Assembly (NCBI RefSeq): GCF_029338575.1
Contig: NZ_CP119993.1
Coordinates: forward strand, 930,001-994,000
Direction of reading: 5' to 3'
Length of the DNA stretch: 64,000 nucleotides
Source: Halomarina halobia
GTDB taxonomy: Archaea > Halobacteriota > Halobacteria > Halobacteriales > Haloarculaceae
The notes under the pieces are model-generated. The model saw nothing but the letters and a program-made list of their open reading frames with translations. It was not told the origin of the DNA and did no database searches. This document shows positions 61,362 to 64,000 of this stretch, in pieces. How positions within the stretch are numbered: the stretch's first letter is position 1; the number at the start of each line of letters is the position of its first letter. The translations under genes were made by a program, and so were the position numbers.

Positions 61362-62777
61362 TTAATTGTCGGAGAGATGAGCGAATTGAGTTTTCTTGAT
61401 GAGCCGGCGGTGGACCGTTTCGCTCTGTGACGAGCAAAATGGACAACCTGGCAAGCATGGACGGTCGTATGCCAATGGGGATTCGGCAAAGGTCGAGAAC
61501 ATATCTAATTCGACGAAGTTTTTCGTTACCGGATAGTCGGGGAGCGTGAGCTTCACCAGTTCGCCCGCGAGTAGTGCTCCGGCCATGACCGAGACAAAAG
61601 GAAGAGCGGCATCGGCCTGTTCTGCATCCTCCGTGGTGGCTGGAGTATTGGTAACCGGAGCAGTGGCACACTCCGGATCGAACCCTGGATCGTCCGGCGG
61701 GAAGTGACACAGGAGGCACGGGTCGACGATTGGAATATGCCGGCGAACATAGACCCGGGAGCCACCGGTCGTCGTGTGAACCATGACCGGTGGGCGATTG
61801 AACTGAATGGATGCCCGGACATCGTGCTCATTGGCAACCGGGATGACCACATCAGGGGTGTCGGCCTGCCCTGTGTCCACGAATTCATCATAGGGCATAT
61901 GGTGGCCGGTCGCCGGGACGTGGCCTGCGAGATACTCTTCACCAGCTGCCGGTTTCGCCGTCTTGGCCGTGGCCTGCTGCGCGGTGAAGATCGGTGAGCG
62001 GTTGAGATTCGCGTATTCGATGTCGTCAAAATCCACGAGGTCAAAGTGCGCATGAACCGGGAGCATTCGCAGGAAGTAGAGCAAGGCGGAGCCGACGGAC
62101 CCGACGCCGATCAGGTGGACGTCACCTAGCCGCACCGACTCAGGGAGCGCTGGCCGGTGGGCTTGTTCCGTCGGGGGTAGCGCCTCAAGGCCGAACGCAT
62201 CAAAAGTATACCCGTTCGTGGGATGGACCCGTGACAGCTGCGCGATGATTTTGAACACTTCGGCCACCGCGAGACACGCGCCAACGGCCGGCCCGATCGG
62301 GTTTGCTTTACGGGCATCGAACGGTTGCAGGGGTGCATTCCGGGTGATTCGGGCCTGCCACCCACTGACATCGAGGTGGACTGTTGGATCGATCGGGGTT
62401 CCGGTGGTTCCCAGGGCGATAGCAGCGTCGTATTCGGCAGGTGACCAAGTTTGCTCGGGGTTGAATGCGCCGAACGGGTTGGCCGCCGTCATCTCGTGAT
62501 TGAGCCGATCAGGGAGCCGCTCCTGTGAGACCCGGAGCTGTTCGTGAAGGGGGACAGCGGGGACCTGGAGATCGACGTTGCGAGCAAATCGGCTGAGCAC
62601 GTTGCCGAGCGTAAGCATAGCGACCTGGCCGGCGTACGTGGTGGCGATATCGGTGTCAGCCGTTACCAGCAGCTTGGCGTTCTGGTAGTACGTCTCCTCC
62701 CCCAGATCGGTCAGAACGGTGTCCGTTCGGTCGTCCCGACGGCGGTAGAACTCGTCTTCTGAAAGCGGGATGGTCAT
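61362..62777 (-). CDS. E1-like (ThiF/MoeB superfamily) ubiquitin-like-activating protein
   Basis: 471 residues. The C-terminal half has the E1 adenylation fold: GVGSVG at 224-229, the acidic ribose-binding FDLVDFDD (D248, D251), YANLNR with Arg260, and Lys272. A zinc pair C354-x2-C357 and a late CPFC follow. C370, in ECATAPVTNTPA, lies where the catalytic Cys is expected. The first 200 residues form a separate domain with a degenerate Rossmann-like pattern, as in bacterial E1 proteins fused to an extra N-terminal domain. Predicted to activate the ubiquitin-like protein encoded at 63831. Last gene of the operon; it overlaps the JAMM gene by 4 bases. Confidence 0.88.
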   Translation of the reverse strand: MTIPLSEDEFYRRRDDRTDTVLTDLGEETYYQNAKLLVTADTDIATTYAGQVAMLTLGNVLSRFARNVDLQVPAVPLHEQLRVSQERLPDRLNHEMTAANPFGAFNPEQTWSPAEYDAAIALGTTGTPIDPTVHLDVSGWQARITRNAPLQPFDARKANPIGPAVGACLAVAEVFKIIAQLSRVHPTNGYTFDAFGLEALPPTEQAHRPALPESVRLGDVHLIGVGSVGSALLYFLRMLPVHAHFDLVDFDDIEYANLNRSPIFTAQQATAKTAKPAAGEEYLAGHVPATGHHMPYDEFVDTGQADTPDVVIPVANEHDVRASIQFNRPPVMVHTTTGGSRVYVRRHIPIVDPCLLCHFPPDDPGFDPECATAPVTNTPATTEDAEQADAALPFVSVMAGALLAGELVKLTLPDYPVTKNFVELDMFSTFAESPLAYDRPCLPGCPFCSSQSETVHRRLIKKTQFAHLSDN

Positions 62778-63355
62778 GGGTTCCGGGTATCAATGTACTG
62801 CGGCGGTGATGTTATCGTTCGAAAGGTCTGGGCCACCTCTGTTGAGTCGAGCTGCTTGAATTCGGTGTCCTCGAACCGGTGAACGCCGCAGTCGGTGAGA
62901 GGTTGAACACCGTTAGCCGCATAGTCTGGAACAACGATCGAGTAAAACCCGTCGTATACCAGGTTCGGCCCGTCGTCCTTATCTGAATGGCCGGTCCACG
63001 ATCCTGGGTGACTATGTACGCGAGCCAGCAGCTGGAGATCATGGTCGTGCACCGCTTCGACGATACGCGCATACGCGCCTGCAGAGACATCGAACCGGCC
63101 GGGACCGGTCTCGGCAGTCGGGACGAGACAGGAGAGGACCACCACGGTGTCGAGAGATGGAACAGTAGTTCCGGCCCAGTAGACCACGCCCTCGTGTTCC
63201 TCGGTCGCCGGAGAATGCGACCGTAGCCCACGTCGGGTATGTGTGTAGATCGCTTCCGGGACGAGGACGTGCGCCGGCCACGAGGGCGCTGCGTCCGCGG
63301 AGGTGGACCGGGATCCGAGGCGGAAAACCGACCGGAGACGGGTCAGCACGCTCAT
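62774..63355 (-). CDS. JAMM/MPN+ metalloprotease (deubiquitinase-like)
   Basis: 193 residues. The zinc-binding JAMM motif is complete: E55 in EHEGVVYW, then HSHPGSWTGHSDKDD with H114, H116 and D127, Ser124 next to it. Such enzymes cut ubiquitin-like proteins from targets or trim precursors. Gene order places it between the E2-like and E1-like genes; it overlaps E1 by 4 bases and begins 2 bases after the E2-like gene ends. No membrane segment is seen. Confidence 0.88.
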   Translation of the reverse strand: MSVLTRLRSVFRLGSRSTSADAAPSWPAHVLVPEAIYTHTRRGLRSHSPATEEHEGVVYWAGTTVPSLDTVVVLSCLVPTAETGPGRFDVSAGAYARIVEAVHDHDLQLLARVHSHPGSWTGHSDKDDGPNLVYDGFYSIVVPDYAANGVQPLTDCGVHRFEDTEFKQLDSTEVAQTFRTITSPPQYIDTRNP

Positions 63356-63357
63356 GG

Positions 63358-63834
63358 TTACGCTTGCAACCGCCCTTGATACGATTCGGGATCGTTCATG
63401 CGGCGGTATAGCAGGAGCAGGATACTCCCGAGCGTCGTATAGTCGCCCGCCTCACGTTTCCACGCCGCCATCGACCAGTCGTTATGCGCGTTGGTGTCCT
63501 GGTACAGCTTCCGGTTGAACTGGTGACACCAAGCCGGCCCTTTTGGGTAGCACAGGTTGGGGGACGTGCCGCGGTCATCGAAGTAGGCGGCCGGAACACC
63601 GCGCTCACCCGTGTCGGGATGGATCATCTCGACGTACGGAGGCTCCTCGTCGTAGTTCGTGCACTCAAGTTCGACGAGATACACCTCGCTGTCGAGCTGG
63701 CTCTCCATGGTGACCGTCATCACGAGGTCGTCCAGCGCGGCGTCGACCGCCCAGTCGAGGTCCGCGGCGAGTTCGTCCACCGTGTTTTTTTCGTCCCGCA
63801 GAAGTTCACGGGTGACGGCCGCACCGACCGTCAT
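63358..63834 (-). CDS. E2-like ubiquitin-conjugating-fold protein
   Basis: 158 residues. The pattern is a compact UBC fold: VEMIHPDTGERGVPAAYFDD, then SPNLCYPKGPAWCHQF with the likely catalytic Cys95 directly after Asn-Leu (as in other prokaryotic E2 groups), W101 downstream, and the final helix TTLGSILLLLYRRM. C103 is a second candidate. The gene begins on the stop codon of the ubiquitin-like gene (ATGA). Together with the neighbours it makes a complete ligase-type set without a separate E3. Confidence 0.8.
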   Translation of the reverse strand: MTVGAAVTRELLRDEKNTVDELAADLDWAVDAALDDLVMTVTMESQLDSEVYLVELECTNYDEEPPYVEMIHPDTGERGVPAAYFDDRGTSPNLCYPKGPAWCHQFNRKLYQDTNAHNDWSMAAWKREAGDYTTLGSILLLLYRRMNDPESYQGRLQA

Positions 63835-64000
63835 ACGCCCCCATCGTTGGTGCTGAGGATCACGGTCGCCCCGTCCAGGTCGTAGCTCACGAGCGGACGC
63901 TGCTGGTCGAGCGGGGTGCCGTCGTGGACGAAGGTCGGGTTGTTGCCGGTTAGGCCGAAGTCGTCCGCGGCCTCCTGGGCGGCGTCTCCGACCGTGGTCT
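63831..64000 (-). CDS. Ubiquitin-like (beta-grasp) protein, C-terminal part
   Basis: Open to the window edge; 55 residues are visible. The text NPTFVHDGTPLDQQRPLVSY followed by DLDGATVILSTND resembles the ubiquitin pattern of a short beta-hairpin after a Leu-Asp/Asp-Gln pair and the last strand G-A-T-V-I-L. It ends in GGV, so the C terminus has the Gly-Gly pair used for conjugation, with one Val after it that would have to be trimmed, a job for the JAMM protease. It overlaps the E2-like gene by 4 bases. Confidence 0.75.
   Translation of the reverse strand, partial: TTVGDAAQEAADDFGLTGNNPTFVHDGTPLDQQRPLVSYDLDGATVILSTNDGGV

Noticed and set aside
60766..61719. A 317-codon minus-strand frame through the 126-residue gene
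   Set aside because: It is Arg/Gly-rich, crosses the GC-rich repeats and shows no domain; it overlaps the E1-like gene in another frame.
1..64000. CRISPR arrays, rRNA genes and complete insertion sequences
   Set aside because: No regularly spaced repeats, ribosomal sequence or intact transposase with a DDE or HUH pattern is visible.

Overview
The window comes from a halophilic archaeon (class Halobacteria). The base composition is GC-rich, the predicted proteins are strongly acidic, and secreted proteins carry twin-arginine signals followed by a lipobox. There is a TFB (archaeal TFIIB) gene, a PGF-CTERM surface-protein tail, a B-family polymerase, and many families known mainly from haloarchaea (DUF7260, DUF7342, DUF6414, short PadR regulators). 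I cannot name the species. No rRNA, tRNA, CRISPR array or complete insertion sequence is visible.

Positions 1-16600 are a catabolic block: the end of a 2-oxoacid dehydrogenase E1 beta gene, a convergent operon SDR - acyl-CoA synthetase - E2 acyltransferase, an IclR regulator, a second acyl-CoA synthetase, a hydrolase/SCP2-like pair, a complete five-gene LivKHMGF-type ABC importer and the E3 lipoamide dehydrogenase. Two dehydrogenase genes here are decaying (an SDR at 7260-8075 and a zinc alcohol/butanediol dehydrogenase at 16029-16560). Together they suggest uptake and CoA activation/oxidation of a small organic or branched acid, or of acetoin/butanediol.

Positions 16750-20600 are gene-poor, with a DUF7260 protein, two small PadR regulators and a homing-endonuclease-repeat protein. 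Positions 20690-30860 form a second catabolic block: a Pot-type ABC importer, pyroglutamyl peptidase, and an operon of hydantoinase/oxoprolinase A and B with a creatininase-family protein, beside a ribbon-helix-helix regulator. This fits use of pyroglutamate, hydantoins or related cyclic amides.

Positions 31200-36400 carry a broken surface glycoprotein gene, single regulators, an ArsR/AHSA1 pair and a flavoprotein. Positions 36740-42640 look like part of an integrated element: an operon of a P-loop-less RecA-like protein, a small protein and a diverged B-family polymerase (PolB2-like), then a PadR regulator and two membrane proteins resembling the start of a conjugation module. Positions 42950-47670 hold four stand-alone enzymes separated by copies of a dispersed short repeat.

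From 47870 to the end is an accessory island: toxin-antitoxin genes (one toxin truncated), an OB-fold DNA-binding protein behind a GC-rich leader with a 19-bp perfect inverted repeat, broken HNH endonuclease and TFB genes, a lower-GC cassette of an AAA+ ATPase and a DUF6414 protein divergent from a HEPN-domain protein, a DUF7342 pair, and finally a ubiquitin-like conjugation operon (ubiquitin-like protein, E2-like, JAMM protease, E1-like) that runs off the right edge. The last two are the best candidates for an undescribed system, most likely anti-virus defence or element maintenance.
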